From: Siniperca chuatsi
Lineage: Eukaryota; Chordata; Actinopteri; Centrarchiformes; Sinipercidae
Assembly: GCF_020085105.1 (NCBI RefSeq)
Contig: NC_058047.1
Span: 2,756,501 to 2,820,500 of the forward strand
Length of the DNA: 64,000 bases
Reading direction: 5' to 3'
This document shows positions 62,946 through 64,000 of this stretch, piece by piece; the stretch's first letter is position 1; the number at the start of each line of letters is the position of its first letter. The notes under the pieces were generated by a model. It made no database searches, was not told where the DNA came from, and saw nothing but the letters and a program-made list of their open reading frames with translations. The translations under genes were made by a program, and so were the position numbers.

Positions 62946-63469
62946 ATTTTTTTTATTCATGCTTTCTTTTTTGTCTCCACAAAAGTTTTTGCTGTGTTTA
63001 TGTACTATATTCTATTTAGAAAAGGTTCTGTTATTATTTTTTGTGCAAAATGCAACCTTTGGAGATGCATGGATGTGTTGACTGATTTTACAATGTGGAG
63101 AGAACTAAATATTTTCATCAGTGTGCAGTACTGGTCTTGTGTGTACTCTGCTCTATGCTGGACTGTTGCAGAGTGTAACCATCATCTCCGCTTCTCACAG
63201 CAGTAGGTTTTATGTTGTTTTCCAGTTTCATTCCCTCACAGTGAATATCAGGTATTGTACGACCTCTGTGCCATCTGTGCGCATATGCTGTGATGTGCCA
63301 CTGTGCTGTGACACATTGGCGAGGTATGGACTGGTTATTGATTTCTCGTGAAGTGGGTGTGTGTTTGTGCTTGTGGGTACCGGACGGAGCCAGTGGGGCA
63401 TGGACCACATCCTGCTTCGCCCTTATCCCACTAGCGATTGCCTTAGAGGGTGAAGCCCGTACGAAATAG

Positions 63470-63690
63470 AACATTAGTTATGTACCGTAACTCCAGATTC
63501 TATGAGTATAGGCGCAGCCTTCTAAACTCATACGCAAGGTGAGACCGAGGTGGGGCCCATACAGTAAGTGGGTGTAAACTAAAATTCTTCAGTGCTACAC
63601 GAGCAAGGAATGAACCCACTGGCGATAGCCTGAGGGCTGCGCCCGTCTATACTCAGCATCTGGAGTTACGGCACGTAACTAACATTCACG
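63470..63690. mobile_element. Inverted-repeat element near the right edge
   Basis: TTAGTTATGTACCGTAACTCCAGATTC and ATGAGTATAGGCGCAGCC at the left are mirrored by GGCTGCGCCCGTCTATACTC and CTGGAGTTACGGCACGTAACT at the right. Short element with no coding capacity. Confidence 0.65.
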
Positions 63691-63762
63691 CCTATTCATT
63701 TTGAAAGAACAACGACCAGTGGGGAAACTCCAACACTCCACCGACCAATGGTGTGACTTCAT

Positions 63763-63796
63763 CACTCACTCACTCACTCACTCACTCACTCACTCA
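63763..63796. repeat. (CACT)n microsatellite
   Basis: Eight CACT units. Confidence 0.95.
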
Positions 63797-64000
63797 GCAA
63801 CTTTCGCATTTATAAAACTGTCGTATTGCATGACTGGAATTCCTTTAGTTTCATTTTGTGCAAACAAACAGGCCTAAAGCCTAATGAAGCATACTACAGC
63901 TTTTCTGATTCATTTCTGTGACGTATACTGTAAGGTAGCACAATCCATGCAATAAAAAAGTGCCCTTCTTTTTGTAGTAATGGAATATTGGTTTATAATA

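Overview
The window looks like teleost (probably percomorph) genomic DNA. Genes are split by GT-AG introns, dinucleotide microsatellites are frequent, and the intergenic space is packed with fish-type repeats: Tc1 relics, MITEs with long terminal inverted repeats, LINE 3' tails, a tRNA-derived SINE head, solo-LTR-like copies and a Penelope-like relic. The gene pair at the left, tspan1 (+) facing pomgnt1 (-), is the arrangement known from the human TSPAN1-POMGNT1 locus. All work was by eye, with no alignment or database search.

Layout. 1-4193: gene-free, with several unusually non-repetitive blocks that could be conserved regulatory elements, then a degenerate minisatellite. 4194-8144 (+): the last four coding exons of tetraspanin-1; earlier exons lie before the window. 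8370-15057: intergenic and repeat fragments, probably including a pomgnt1 3' UTR. 15058-32570 (-): the whole pomgnt1 gene, 21 coding exons giving 653 aa plus a 5' non-coding exon, reading frame intact at every junction. 32640-35640: a composite trinucleotide repeat at the pomgnt1 promoter side, then nested repeats. 35701-37561 (+): a complete two-exon IFIT gene with an 8-nt coding first exon. 40575-41275 (-): a decayed Ly6/uPAR-like pseudogene. 44988-50830 and 54213-60200 (+): a recent tandem duplication of a two-domain Ly6/uPAR-like GPI-anchored protein gene (copies A and B), each preceded by an older exon relic of the same family. 60200-64000: repeats, including a LINE fold-back fused to a transposase relic.

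Function. tspan1 and pomgnt1 are housekeeping or developmental (membrane organisation; O-mannosyl glycosylation of alpha-dystroglycan in the Golgi). The right half is accessory: an interferon-induced IFIT gene and a birth-and-death cluster of small cysteine-rich Ly6/uPAR surface proteins. The most interesting signal is the A/B pair. Non-coding flanks are about 99% identical, but coding exons carry roughly 18 amino-acid-changing against 3 silent substitutions. Copy B also has a 2-nt insertion in its signal-peptide exon that would break the gene unless a cryptic acceptor 14 nt downstream is used, which restores the frame exactly.
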